Positions 26,151 to 34,548 of a stretch of DNA of 64,000 nucleotides are shown here, piece after piece. The notes beneath the pieces are model-generated. The model had not been told where the DNA came from. It ran no database searches and worked only from the letters and a program-made list of their open reading frames with translations. Source of the DNA: Idiomarina sp. A28L (GTDB lineage Bacteria; Pseudomonadota; Gammaproteobacteria; Enterobacterales; Alteromonadaceae); the NCBI RefSeq assembly GCF_000218785.1, contig NZ_AFPO01000011.1:62001-126000 (forward strand), in the 5' to 3' direction. Made by a program: the position numbers and the translations under genes. How positions within the stretch are numbered: position 1 is the stretch's first letter; the number at the start of each line of letters is the position of its first letter.

Positions 26151-27493
26151 TGGAACAGGTATTATGGTCGATTGGGGCATTTATCGTTGCCTTAGGCCTT
26201 GTGGTTACCTTTCACGAGTTTGGCCACTTTTGGGTAGCCCGCCGATGCGGCGTGAAAGTGCTTACGTTTTCGATTGGTTTTGGTAAACCGCTTTTGCGTT
26301 GGAAAGGAAAAGATGGCACTCAATACCAAATAGCTGCTGTTCCGTTAGGTGGTTATGTGCGCATGCTAGATCATGAAGTTGATGCGGTTAGTGATCATGA
26401 AGTTGCTGGCAGTTTTCGGGCTAAATCTGTAGGCCAGCGTTTTGCGGTAGTAGTTGCTGGGCCGATGGCGAACTTCATTTTCTCGATTGCCGCACTCTGG
26501 CTTATGTTAATGATTGGTATGCCAGCGTTAAAGCCAATTATTGGTGAGGTTGCCGAAGGCAGTATTGCAGAGCGTGCTGGCTTGGTTCGTGGCGCAGAAA
26601 TTACGGCTATCGATAGCCGTAATGTTCAAGATTGGCAAGATGTAAACATGGCGCTTGTTCGCCGTATTGGTGATGCTGAAACAACCTTTAGAATTCGTGA
26701 ACAGAATGGCGTTGAGCGCGATGTTCAGGTATCGTTACGGGATTGGAATTTTGATCCTGATAGCGAATCCACTCTAAACAGTTTAGGGATGGATGTTTTT
26801 CGCCCTGCGATTACCTCAACGATTGCCATGATTGCGGAAAATAGCCCAGCTAGCGCGGCTGATTTGCGTATTGGCGATAAAATTATTGGTATCGATGGAA
26901 CTCAATCGCGTAATTGGGAACAAACAAGGGAGCTTATTGCGGCTAAGCCGAATACGCAGGGTTTGTTATTGATTGAGCGCGATGGCCAACAAGAACAAAT
27001 TAATGTGCAATTTGGCGAGTTAGAAGGCCGCGGTTACCTCGGGATAGGAACATCTGAAGAACCTTATCCTGATGGCTACATATTTACCTTGCAGCATGGA
27101 CCGGTGCAAGCATTCGCAGGAGGCGTTGAGCGAACTTGGCAACTTATGGGCTTAACCGTAGGTATGCTGAAAAAACTCGTTACTGGTGATATTGGGGTAA
27201 ATAATCTCAGTGGGCCGGTAGGCATAGCGCAAGGGGCAGGAGCGCACGCCAGTTATGGTTTGGTATATTTTCTGAGCTTTTTAGCACTAATTAGTGTGAG
27301 TTTAGGCGTTTTGAATTTATTACCGATACCTATGCTTGATGGTGGGCATTTACTGTTTTATGCGATTGAATGGGTTCGTGGTAAACCTGTTTCTGAGCGA
27401 ATTCAAGAACTTAGTTTTCGAGTGGGGCTGTTGGTTCTGGTAACTCTTCTAGCGGTTACGTTGTTTAATGATATTGGCAGGCTTATCTCGTAA
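26150..27493 (+). CDS. rseP: site-2 intramembrane zinc protease RseP
   Basis: RseP makes the second cut in the anti-sigma factor RseA, freeing sigma-E, and clears signal-peptide remnants. From the GTG at 26150 (447 residues; AGGGGG upstream) the first helix contains the metalloprotease motif HEFGH (22-26). Two PDZ domains follow (VAEGSIAERAGLVRGAEITAID; IAENSPASAADLRIGDKIIGIDG). The third zinc ligand lies in LLPIPMLDGGHLLFYAIEW. The frame extends upstream into dxr, but the TAGTG junction marks the start. RseA, its target, is at 47.9 kb. Confidence 0.96.
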   Translation: MEQVLWSIGAFIVALGLVVTFHEFGHFWVARRCGVKVLTFSIGFGKPLLRWKGKDGTQYQIAAVPLGGYVRMLDHEVDAVSDHEVAGSFRAKSVGQRFAVVVAGPMANFIFSIAALWLMLMIGMPALKPIIGEVAEGSIAERAGLVRGAEITAIDSRNVQDWQDVNMALVRRIGDAETTFRIREQNGVERDVQVSLRDWNFDPDSESTLNSLGMDVFRPAITSTIAMIAENSPASAADLRIGDKIIGIDGTQSRNWEQTRELIAAKPNTQGLLLIERDGQQEQINVQFGELEGRGYLGIGTSEEPYPDGYIFTLQHGPVQAFAGGVERTWQLMGLTVGMLKKLVTGDIGVNNLSGPVGIAQGAGAHASYGLVYFLSFLALISVSLGVLNLLPIPMLDGGHLLFYAIEWVRGKPVSERIQELSFRVGLLVLVTLLAVTLFNDIGRLIS

Positions 27494-30000
27494 TGAAATT
27501 ATCTAACAATAAGACGTGTTGCATGACATTGAAAAAGCTGTTTATTGGAGCTGTATTAGTAGGGACGGGGCTGAACGCACAAGCTTCTGATTCATTCATA
27601 GTTGATGACATTCAAGTTCGGGGTTTGCAAAGGGTAGCACTAGGTGCTGCATTAACCTATGTGCCTGTTCGTGTAGGTGATGAGGTTACGCCTGCGCGTA
27701 TCCGGCAAATCATTCATGAACTCTATTCCTCATCACATTTCGATGATATTCAAGTGTTTCGGGAAGGTGATACAGTTTTAATACGTGTTACTGAACGTCC
27801 GACCATTAACGAAATTCGCTTTGAAGGAAATAAAGATCTTAAAGATGACCAGCTGCTTGATAGCTTGCAAACAAGTGGCATAGCGGTTGGTGAATCGTTA
27901 GATCGCACAGTTATTTCATCATTAGAAAAGAATCTTGAAGATTTCTATCACAGCGTTGGTAAATACAATGCCAGAGTTCGTGTGCAAATTGTGAACTTGC
28001 CACGTAACCGAGTGGAACTTCGTTTTGATTTCCAAGAAGGTCCTGCTGCGGAAATTGCGCAAATTAACGTGATTGGTAACGATTCGTTTGAACGTGACCA
28101 ACTTTTAGATCTGATGGAATTACGCGATAAATTGCCGTGGTGGAACCTAATCGGTAAGCGCAACTATCAACAACAACAGTTGATGGGCGATATTGAAAAT
28201 ATCGAATCGTTTTATCGCAACCAAGGTTATTTGCGTTTTGAAGTAGATTCAGTGCAAGTTGCCATGACGCCTGAGCGTGAAGGGATCTATATCTCGCTGA
28301 ACTTCCAAGAAGGTGAGCAATACAATATTGATGGTACAGAAGTTCTTTCTGAAATTCGTGATGATGAAGATTTCTTAACCCAATTCGTGCAAGCGCTTGA
28401 TGGTCGCCGTTACAGCTTGCAAGAAATCACCAGTATTGAAGAAGCTTTAAAAAATTATTATGGCCGTTTAGGGTATGCCTACACTGAAGTGAATACGGTG
28501 CCGGAAATCAATGACGACAACAAAATGGTGAAACTCACCTTTGCTGTTAATCCAGGCCAGCGAGTTTATGTTCGCCGAATTGCGTTTGAAGGCAATGATG
28601 CAACCAAAGACGAAGTACTGCGCCGAGAAATGCGGCAAATGGAAGGTGCTTGGTTAAACGAATCACTTGTTGAAACGGGTAAAACTCGATTAGAGCGTTT
28701 AGGTTTCTTTGAGACGGTTGAATACGATACCGTTCGTGTTCCAGGCCAAGAAGACCAAGTTGATTTAGTGTTTCGAGTAAAAGAGCAGCCCTCAGGCAAT
28801 ATCGGTGCCGGTATTGGCTATGGTGATTACGCTGGCTTCAGCATGAACGCTTCGATAAGCCAAGAAAACTTCTTAGGCAGTGGTAACCGCGTGGCGTTTG
28901 TTGTGGATACCAACCGATACTCTAAAAACGTTCAGTTGCAGTTTGTGGATAACTATTTCACCGACGATGGTGTTAGCTTGGGTGGTTCAATTTACTACCA
29001 AGATTTCGATGCTGGCCGCGCTAATTTGCAGCAATATAACCAAACTTCATATGGTATTGCTACTGATATGGGCTTTCCGATCAACGAATACAATCGGATT
29101 AACTTGGGTTTTGGTTACAGCCGAAATGGCATTACTCAGTTGAACCCGTATGATCAGATACGCGCGTTTTATGATAAGTATCGTGATGAGAATGACAGCA
29201 CCGCGGCATTGAACTTCAATAGTTATAACTTATCAGCTGCTTGGCAACGCGTAACCTTAAACCGAGGAATGTTCCCTACAGCGGGTTCAAGTAATCGTTT
29301 GAGCGGTAAAATAACAACACCAAACAGTGATTTACAGTACTTTAAAATTGATTACCGTTTCCGCCATTATCAGCCGTTAGACGATGATCATAACTGGGTG
29401 CTAATGACACGATTTAATGCCGGTTATGGTAACGGATATGGTAGTGATGGTGATTTGGATTATACTTTACCATTCTGGGAAAACTTTTATGGTGGCGGTA
29501 GCGATAACCTGCGTGGCTTTGAGCAGAACCGTGCTGGTCCGCGTGGTTTAATTCGCCGCCCGCAAACGATTCAAGGGCCGCCTGATGCAAACGGTAATCC
29601 AACGCAAATAACATTGGGCCCTGAGTTTGATCAAATTGAAGTAGCACGTTTTGCTTCTATTGGTGGTAACGCATCGCTTACCGGTGGTTTGGAATTGATA
29701 GTGCCAACACCTCTAGTGGGTGAAGAGAACAGAAATGCAGTTCGTACCAGTGTGTTTATTGATGTGGGTGCGATTTGGGATACTGAATTTAACTACAATG
29801 AATATCGAGATTTGACTATAGCTGGCGACGGAGTGCTGTGGGATTATAGCACCCCGCGGAACTATCAAGCCTCTTATGGTGTCTCCGTACAGTGGTTATC
29901 ACCTATGGGTGTATTAACCTTTAGTTTCGGTATTCCAATTAAATCATTGGATACATCAGCAGAAGATAGATTCACCTTTAATATTGGTGCATCTTTCTAA
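27493..30000 (+). CDS. bamA: outer membrane protein assembly factor BamA
   Basis: BamA is the Omp85 pore that folds beta-barrel proteins into the outer membrane. The 835 residues have a signal peptide (best as MTLKKLFIGAVLVGTGLNAQA from an inner ATG at 27523, or a longer one from 27493), five POTRA domains (first IVDDIQVRGLQRVALGAALTYVPVRVGD), and a 16-strand barrel from about residue 430. The barrel has the loop-6 region NLRGFEQNRAGPRG with the conserved RGF, and a terminal FNIGASF ending in Phe. The 27493 ATG overlaps the rseP stop (TAATG). The order rseP-bamA-skp-lpxD-fabZ-lpxA-lpxB is the classic one. Confidence 0.97.
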   Translation: MKLSNNKTCCMTLKKLFIGAVLVGTGLNAQASDSFIVDDIQVRGLQRVALGAALTYVPVRVGDEVTPARIRQIIHELYSSSHFDDIQVFREGDTVLIRVTERPTINEIRFEGNKDLKDDQLLDSLQTSGIAVGESLDRTVISSLEKNLEDFYHSVGKYNARVRVQIVNLPRNRVELRFDFQEGPAAEIAQINVIGNDSFERDQLLDLMELRDKLPWWNLIGKRNYQQQQLMGDIENIESFYRNQGYLRFEVDSVQVAMTPEREGIYISLNFQEGEQYNIDGTEVLSEIRDDEDFLTQFVQALDGRRYSLQEITSIEEALKNYYGRLGYAYTEVNTVPEINDDNKMVKLTFAVNPGQRVYVRRIAFEGNDATKDEVLRREMRQMEGAWLNESLVETGKTRLERLGFFETVEYDTVRVPGQEDQVDLVFRVKEQPSGNIGAGIGYGDYAGFSMNASISQENFLGSGNRVAFVVDTNRYSKNVQLQFVDNYFTDDGVSLGGSIYYQDFDAGRANLQQYNQTSYGIATDMGFPINEYNRINLGFGYSRNGITQLNPYDQIRAFYDKYRDENDSTAALNFNSYNLSAAWQRVTLNRGMFPTAGSSNRLSGKITTPNSDLQYFKIDYRFRHYQPLDDDHNWVLMTRFNAGYGNGYGSDGDLDYTLPFWENFYGGGSDNLRGFEQNRAGPRGLIRRPQTIQGPPDANGNPTQITLGPEFDQIEVARFASIGGNASLTGGLELIVPTPLVGEENRNAVRTSVFIDVGAIWDTEFNYNEYRDLTIAGDGVLWDYSTPRNYQASYGVSVQWLSPMGVLTFSFGIPIKSLDTSAEDRFTFNIGASF

Positions 30001-30105
30001 CAGCTGAATTGTATCGGTATGTGTTCTGGGCTTGCATTCATTGAGGCTCAGATATACCGTAGTACGATTGAAAGTTAGCAATACATAGTTTGGCATTTAA
30101 AAAGA

Positions 30106-30146
30106 CAGTATTTAATAAATACAATTTAGTTGTTAAATAAATACTG
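30106..30146. repeat. AT-rich inverted repeat in the bamA-skp gap
   Basis: CAGTATTTA (30106-30114) and TAAATACTG (30138-30146) form a perfect 9-bp inverted repeat around a 23-base AT-rich centre, 33 bp before the skp start codon. It could be a leader hairpin or a protein site; there is no T-run. The rest of the 30001-30179 gap shows nothing I can name. Confidence 0.5.
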
Positions 30147-30179
30147 AACACACTTTAATGAAAACGAGAGGAAAGAACT

Positions 30180-30692
30180 TTGAAAGCAGTAGCTATTACC
30201 TTTGCAGCCCTAATCGCTTTAGTTGCCACTATGGTGCCAGCGCAAGCGCAAGATTCATCACCTAAACTTGCCGTGATTGATGTTGCTCGCGTGTTTGCTG
30301 AAATGCCTGAGCGCGATGATATCTCTGATAAGTTGGAAGCTGAATTTGCTGAACCTATGGCACAGCTACAGCAGCTCGAGCAAGAGTTTGAAGCATTACG
30401 TGAACGTTTAGAGCGTGACGAAGCTATCATGACTGACGAAGAAAAAGTAGCAGCTCAGAATGAGTTGCGTCAGCGTGCTGCAGGCCTTCAACGTGGTGGT
30501 GAACAACTTAACCAATACATGCAGCAGCGCGAAAACGAAGAGCGCAACGTGCTTTTAGAGAAAATGTTTGTAGTGGTTGATGCGTATGCAGAAGAACAAG
30601 GTTTTGATCTAATCATGGATAAAGGCCGGATGTTATACAGCGCACCTGCTTTAGATATCTCTGATGCGATCATTGAGCGTCTGGTTCAATAA
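30180..30692 (+). CDS. skp: periplasmic chaperone Skp/OmpH
   Basis: Skp is a jellyfish-shaped trimer that holds unfolded outer-membrane proteins in the periplasm for BamA. The 170 residues have a signal peptide MKAVAITFAALIALVATMVPAQA, then the family core KLAVIDVARVFAEMPERDDISDKLEAEF, a long coiled coil rich in Gln/Glu/Arg, and the closing strand EEQGFDLIMDKGRMLYSAPALDISDAII. The start is TTG at 30180 with GAGAGGAAAG upstream. The next ATG falls inside the signal peptide. The 179-bp gap after bamA holds an AT-rich inverted repeat. Confidence 0.94.
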   Translation: MKAVAITFAALIALVATMVPAQAQDSSPKLAVIDVARVFAEMPERDDISDKLEAEFAEPMAQLQQLEQEFEALRERLERDEAIMTDEEKVAAQNELRQRAAGLQRGGEQLNQYMQQRENEERNVLLEKMFVVVDAYAEEQGFDLIMDKGRMLYSAPALDISDAIIERLVQ

Positions 30693-30705
30693 ATATTGTG
30701 CGATA

Positions 30706-30731
30706 AGCATTGCGCAATAGCATTGCGCAAT
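30706..30731. repeat. two tandem 13-bp palindromic repeats before lpxD
   Basis: AGCATTGCGCAAT occurs twice with no spacer (30706-30718 and 30719-30731). Each copy contains the 10-bp palindrome ATTGCGCAAT. They fill most of the 61-bp gap between skp and lpxD, ending 22 bp before the lpxD ATG. Confidence 0.85.
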
Positions 30732-30753
30732 AGTAAATACACAAGGAAATGCA

Positions 30754-31773
30754 ATGACGCTGAATGAGTTAGCAGCGAAGATTGGTGCAACGGTTCGTGG
30801 AAATGGCGAACTTTCTGTTACCGGTCTTGCCACACTCGCGAATGCCGGCCCATCCCAGGTCGGCTTTCTTGCGAATGAAAAGTACAAAATACATATAGCT
30901 AAAACTAAAGCTGTAGCGGTTATTATTCACCCCGATCATGACGATCCAACATTACTAGCCAATGCCTTAATTTCGGAAAATCCATATCTTTCGTATGCTT
31001 ATGCTGCACAAGTATTTGATGATGCGCCAAAGGCTCCACCTGTTATCGATGATCGAGCAAGCGTAGCTGATTCGGCGCGGTTAGGTAACAACGTGAGTAT
31101 TGGGCCCTTTGCAGTAGTTTCTGCCGGAGCAACGATTGGCGACAACGTTGTTATCGGTGCCAATTGCTTTGTTGGCGAAAAAGCACAAGTAGGTGCTGGC
31201 ACGCGGCTATGGCAGGGCGTAACGCTATATCACAAGGTAGTGTTAGGGAAGCGCTGCACAGTGCATTCTGGTGCGGTTATTGGTGCTGATGGTTTTGGTT
31301 GGGCCAGTGAACGTGGAAAATGGGTTAAAATCCCCCAGCTTGGAAGCGTTGTGATTGGTAACGATGTAGAAATCGGTGCCAATACCACGATCGACCGAGG
31401 TGCACTCGACGACACGGTGATTAGTGATAATTGTATTATTGATAATTTGGTGATGGTTGCGCACAACGTACACATTGGTGAAGGTACTGCTATTGCAGGC
31501 CAAACAGGTATAGCCGGTAGTGCATCTATCGGGAAAAACTGTTTAATTGGTGGCCAAACTGGTATCAATGGCCATATTCAAATAGCCGATGGTGTGCAAA
31601 TTCATGGTATGACGATGGTAACGAAGAGCCTTGAAAAAGGCGTTTACGCATCATCATTACCGGTAGTTGACCAATCAACTTGGGCAAAATCAGGGGCGCG
31701 TGTTCGCCAATTGCCAGAATTATTTCTCCGTGTCAGAGCAATAGAAAAAAAATTAGAAAACCCGAAAGGGTGA
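30754..31773 (+). CDS. lpxD: UDP-3-O-(3-hydroxyacyl)glucosamine N-acyltransferase
   Basis: LpxD adds the second 3-hydroxyacyl chain in lipid A synthesis. The 339 residues start with the uridine-binding domain (MTLNELAAKIGATVRGNGELSVTGLATLANAGPSQVGFLANEKY). Hexapeptide beta-helix repeats follow, with SGAVIGADGFGWASERGKWVKIPQLGSVVIGNDVEIGANTTIDRGALDDTVISDN and the catalytic-His region LVMVAHNVHIGEGTAIAGQTGIAGS. A C-terminal helix closes it (VRQLPELFLRVRAIEKKLE). fabZ follows 15 bp later. Confidence 0.97.
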   Translation: MTLNELAAKIGATVRGNGELSVTGLATLANAGPSQVGFLANEKYKIHIAKTKAVAVIIHPDHDDPTLLANALISENPYLSYAYAAQVFDDAPKAPPVIDDRASVADSARLGNNVSIGPFAVVSAGATIGDNVVIGANCFVGEKAQVGAGTRLWQGVTLYHKVVLGKRCTVHSGAVIGADGFGWASERGKWVKIPQLGSVVIGNDVEIGANTTIDRGALDDTVISDNCIIDNLVMVAHNVHIGEGTAIAGQTGIAGSASIGKNCLIGGQTGINGHIQIADGVQIHGMTMVTKSLEKGVYASSLPVVDQSTWAKSGARVRQLPELFLRVRAIEKKLENPKG

Positions 31774-31788
31774 GCTGAGGAGATTACT

Positions 31789-32262
31789 TTGACTAACACT
31801 ACAAACGAAACAGAATCAATGCCTGGGTTTGATATTGATGAAATTCAAAAGATTTTGCCACATCGCTACCCTTTTGCATTGATCGATCGGGTTATTTCGT
31901 ATGTTCCGAATAAATCGCTCCACGCCATTAAAAATGTAACCATGAATGAACCTGTATTTATGGGGCATTTTCCTGGAATGCCTATTTTCCCGGGAGTTTT
32001 ACTATTAGAGGCAATGGCTCAAGCAACAGGGCTTCTTGGCTTTAAAATGATGGAAAGTAATGTAGGTTCAAACGAAATTTACTTGTTTGCCGGGGTGGAT
32101 AATGCTCGCTTCAAGCGGCAGGTTACCCCCGGTGATCGAGTTGATTTTCACGTTGAATTTGTAAAAGAAAAGCGCGGTATTTGGAAATTTACTGGGCGTG
32201 CATTGGTTGATGGTGAGGTAGCTTGCGTTGCCGATATTATGTGTGCCAGAAGGAATACCTAA
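31789..32262 (+). CDS. fabZ: 3-hydroxyacyl-ACP dehydratase FabZ
   Basis: FabZ dehydrates 3-hydroxyacyl-ACP in fatty acid elongation, competing with LpxA/LpxD for the same substrate, which explains its place among the lpx genes. The 157 residues show the hot-dog core [20 protein letters not shown] with the catalytic His, [32 protein letters not shown] with the catalytic Glu, and [19 protein letters not shown]. The start is TTG with GAGGAG seven bases upstream; an ATG ten codons in has no ribosome site. Confidence 0.96.
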   Translation: MTNTTNETESMPGFDIDEIQKILPHRYPFALIDRVISYVPNKSLHAIKNVTMNEPVFMGHFPGMPIFPGVLLLEAMAQATGLLGFKMMESNVGSNEIYLFAGVDNARFKRQVTPGDRVDFHVEFVKEKRGIWKFTGRALVDGEVACVADIMCARRNT

Positions 32263-33030
32263 TTGATTCATGAAACAGCAATTATCGATAAAAGTGCACG
32301 AATCGGCGCCAACGTTAGTATTGGCGCCTACAGTGTAGTGGGCCCCGATGTGGATATTGGTGATGATTGCATTATCCACTCTCATGTAGTTTTAAAAGGC
32401 CCAACGCGTATTGGCCGTGGCAATCATATATTCCAGTTTTGCTCGATCGGGGAAGATTGCCAGGATAAAAAATTTAAAGGCGAGCCAACTGAGTTAGTTA
32501 TCGGTGATCGGAATGTATTTCGCGAGGCTTGCACTATTCATCGTGGAACTATTCAAGATAATAGCTTAACCCAAATTGGCAGTGATAATCTGTTCATGGC
32601 CTATGTGCATGTGGCTCACGATTGTATGATTGGCAGCAATAATATTCTCGCGAATAACACTACACTAGCTGGCCACGTTCACCTTGGCGATTATGTTATT
32701 TTGGGTGGTTTTACCGGTGTTCATCAGTTTTGTAAAATTGGCTCACACTCTTTCGCCGCGGTGAGTTCAGTGGTGGTGCAAGATATTCCTCCTTTTGTAA
32801 TGGCGCAGGGGCACAACGCGCGGCCACGCACCATTAATAGCGAAGGCTTACGCCGCAGAGGCTTTACAGCTGAGCAAATTCAGAATATTAAACGGGCGTA
32901 TAAATTATTATATCGCAGCGCATTAACAATTGAAGAGGCAGCCTCTGCAATTAATGCGTTAGATGAACCGCTATTAGATGATTTTGTGCAGTTTTTTAGT
33001 GATTCCGAACGAGGCATTATTCGGCCGTGA
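32263..33030 (+). CDS. lpxA: UDP-N-acetylglucosamine acyltransferase
   Basis: LpxA carries out the first step of lipid A synthesis. The 255 residues are hexapeptide repeats from the N-terminus (HETAIIDKSARIGANVSIGAYSVVGPDVDIGDDCIIHSHVVLKG), with IFQFCSIGEDCQDKKFKGEPTELVIGDRNVFREACTIHRGT and the catalytic His in FMAYVHVAHDCMIGSNN. The typical helical tail follows (RRRGFTAEQIQNIKRAYKLLYRS). It starts at TTG directly after the fabZ stop, with AAGGA in the fabZ end. No in-frame ATG exists before the core, so the TTG is well supported. It overlaps lpxB by 4 bp. Confidence 0.96.
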   Translation: MIHETAIIDKSARIGANVSIGAYSVVGPDVDIGDDCIIHSHVVLKGPTRIGRGNHIFQFCSIGEDCQDKKFKGEPTELVIGDRNVFREACTIHRGTIQDNSLTQIGSDNLFMAYVHVAHDCMIGSNNILANNTTLAGHVHLGDYVILGGFTGVHQFCKIGSHSFAAVSSVVVQDIPPFVMAQGHNARPRTINSEGLRRRGFTAEQIQNIKRAYKLLYRSALTIEEAASAINALDEPLLDDFVQFFSDSERGIIRP

Positions 33031-34298
33031 GCGCATTACAGCAAGGCACATCAGAACTATTACTAGGCGCTGAAGAGCGCCTTTTATCTATTTCCACTGG
33101 CAACATTCGAATTGGTATCGTGGCGGGTGAAGCGTCGGGTGATATTTTGGGTGCCAGTTTGATGTTTGGTTTGCGACAACAATACCCTAATGCAGAGTTT
33201 ATTGGGGTAGGTGGGAAGCAAATGCAGGAACAAGGTTTAAACTCGCTGTTTCCAATGGAAACGCTATCAGTGATGGGCTTTATCGATGTTCTTAAGCAAC
33301 TGCCTGGCTTGCTCCGTGCTCGTCGCTTGGTTATAAAAACAATGTTAGCTCAAAAACCGGATGTATTTGTTGGCATCGATGCGCCAGATTTCAATCTGCC
33401 CATAGAAAACAAGCTTAAAAAGCAAGGGATACCAACAGTTCATTATGTATCGCCTTCGGTTTGGGCGTGGCGGCCGAAACGAATTTTCGGCATCGCCAAA
33501 GCAACTAATATGGTGTTAGGCATTCTTCCGTTTGAGGCTGAATTCTATGCGAAATATAATGTTCCTTTTACTTATGTAGGCCACCCTTTAGCCGATAGCT
33601 TCCCGGCTGATTCACCGAAAGAAGAGGCGCAAAAAAAGCTGAAACTTCCATTCGAGAAACGATATGTAGGTTTGCTTCCAGGTAGCCGTGGCAGTGAAGT
33701 AGGGTATTTATCTGCGCCGTTTATTGAAGCTGCTGCGATTTTGCAGGAGAAAAATCCGGATTTACAGTTCTTAATTCCTTTCGTGAATGATAAACGTAAG
33801 GAGCAATTTTTAAATGCTTTAGAAGCCTCCGGCCATAAATTGAACTTACATATTTTCGCCGGGCAAAGCCACGATGTGATAGCTGCTAGCGATGCCACAA
33901 TTCTAGCCTCAGGAACCGTTGCACTAGAAGCCATGTTAATTAAACGGCCTATGGTGGTTTGTTATCGTTTTGGTTGGTTGAACTTTCAAATTGTGAAGCG
34001 ATTTGTGCGCTTGCGTTATTTTTCGTTACCTAATTTACTGCAGGCTAGCGCACTGGGTGTGGCATTGTTTGCTGATAACGCCTCAGGAAAACAACGGGCA
34101 GAAGAAAATGTGTTAGTAAAAGAATTACTGCAAGACGAAGTTTCTGGTGTGGAAATTGCTGCCGCAATAGAGCCATTACTAACTTCTGATAACACCGCGC
34201 TATATGCTCGATACCATGAATTGCACGAACAACTTAAACAAAATGCTGGAATGCTTTCTGCAGATGCAGTGTTGGCAGTAGCACTAAAGAGCAAATAG
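33027..34298 (+). CDS. lpxB: lipid-A-disaccharide synthase
   Basis: LpxB joins UDP-diacylglucosamine and lipid X to form the lipid A disaccharide at the inner membrane face. The core begins RIGIVAGEASGDILGASLMFGL. Further blocks are KPDVFVGIDAPDFNLPIENKLKKQGIPTVHYVSPSVWAWRPKRIF, LLPGSRGSEVGYL and ATILASGTVALEAMLIKRPMVVCYR. The start is GTG in a GTGA overlap with lpxA. That gives about 28 extra N-terminal residues compared with the E. coli protein, for 423 in all. The usual next genes rnhB and dnaE are absent. Confidence 0.95.
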   Translation: MSALQQGTSELLLGAEERLLSISTGNIRIGIVAGEASGDILGASLMFGLRQQYPNAEFIGVGGKQMQEQGLNSLFPMETLSVMGFIDVLKQLPGLLRARRLVIKTMLAQKPDVFVGIDAPDFNLPIENKLKKQGIPTVHYVSPSVWAWRPKRIFGIAKATNMVLGILPFEAEFYAKYNVPFTYVGHPLADSFPADSPKEEAQKKLKLPFEKRYVGLLPGSRGSEVGYLSAPFIEAAAILQEKNPDLQFLIPFVNDKRKEQFLNALEASGHKLNLHIFAGQSHDVIAASDATILASGTVALEAMLIKRPMVVCYRFGWLNFQIVKRFVRLRYFSLPNLLQASALGVALFADNASGKQRAEENVLVKELLQDEVSGVEIAAAIEPLLTSDNTALYARYHELHEQLKQNAGMLSADAVLAVALKSK

Positions 34299-34493
34299 CA
34301 ATTGCTGCACAACCTTGCCTATTTCTAGCATAGAAATTCGAACCGGAAACGTGGATACAGGCATTTTCGTTCATAGTTCAGTAACGCTGTAATCAACAAC
34401 CCCACTCAGCACTTCTTATCTTCAATATGCAGTTTACGAATAAAGTACGGGCTCGCTATGCGTTTCGCGCATACAGGGTTTTCGGTTTTCGGT
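34299..34493. other. gap after lpxB with no recognised gene
   Basis: I see no reading frame with a plausible ribosome site, no clear terminator and no RNA gene here. In many gammaproteobacteria rnhB and dnaE follow lpxB; no remnant of them can be read. The end of the gap carries the promoter of the next operon. Confidence 0.6.
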
Positions 34494-34522
34494 TTGTACC
34501 TCATTTTTAAGCACCCTATACT
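34494..34522 (+). promoter_or_regulatory. predicted sigma-70 promoter for the hydroquinone reductase-pirin pair
   Basis: TTGTAC (34494-34499) and TATACT (34517-34522) with a 17-base spacer, 27 bp upstream of the ATG at 34549. TGGAGGA is placed between them and the start. Confidence 0.58.
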
Positions 34523-34548
34523 ACAAACTCACTGAATTGGAGGATGTA

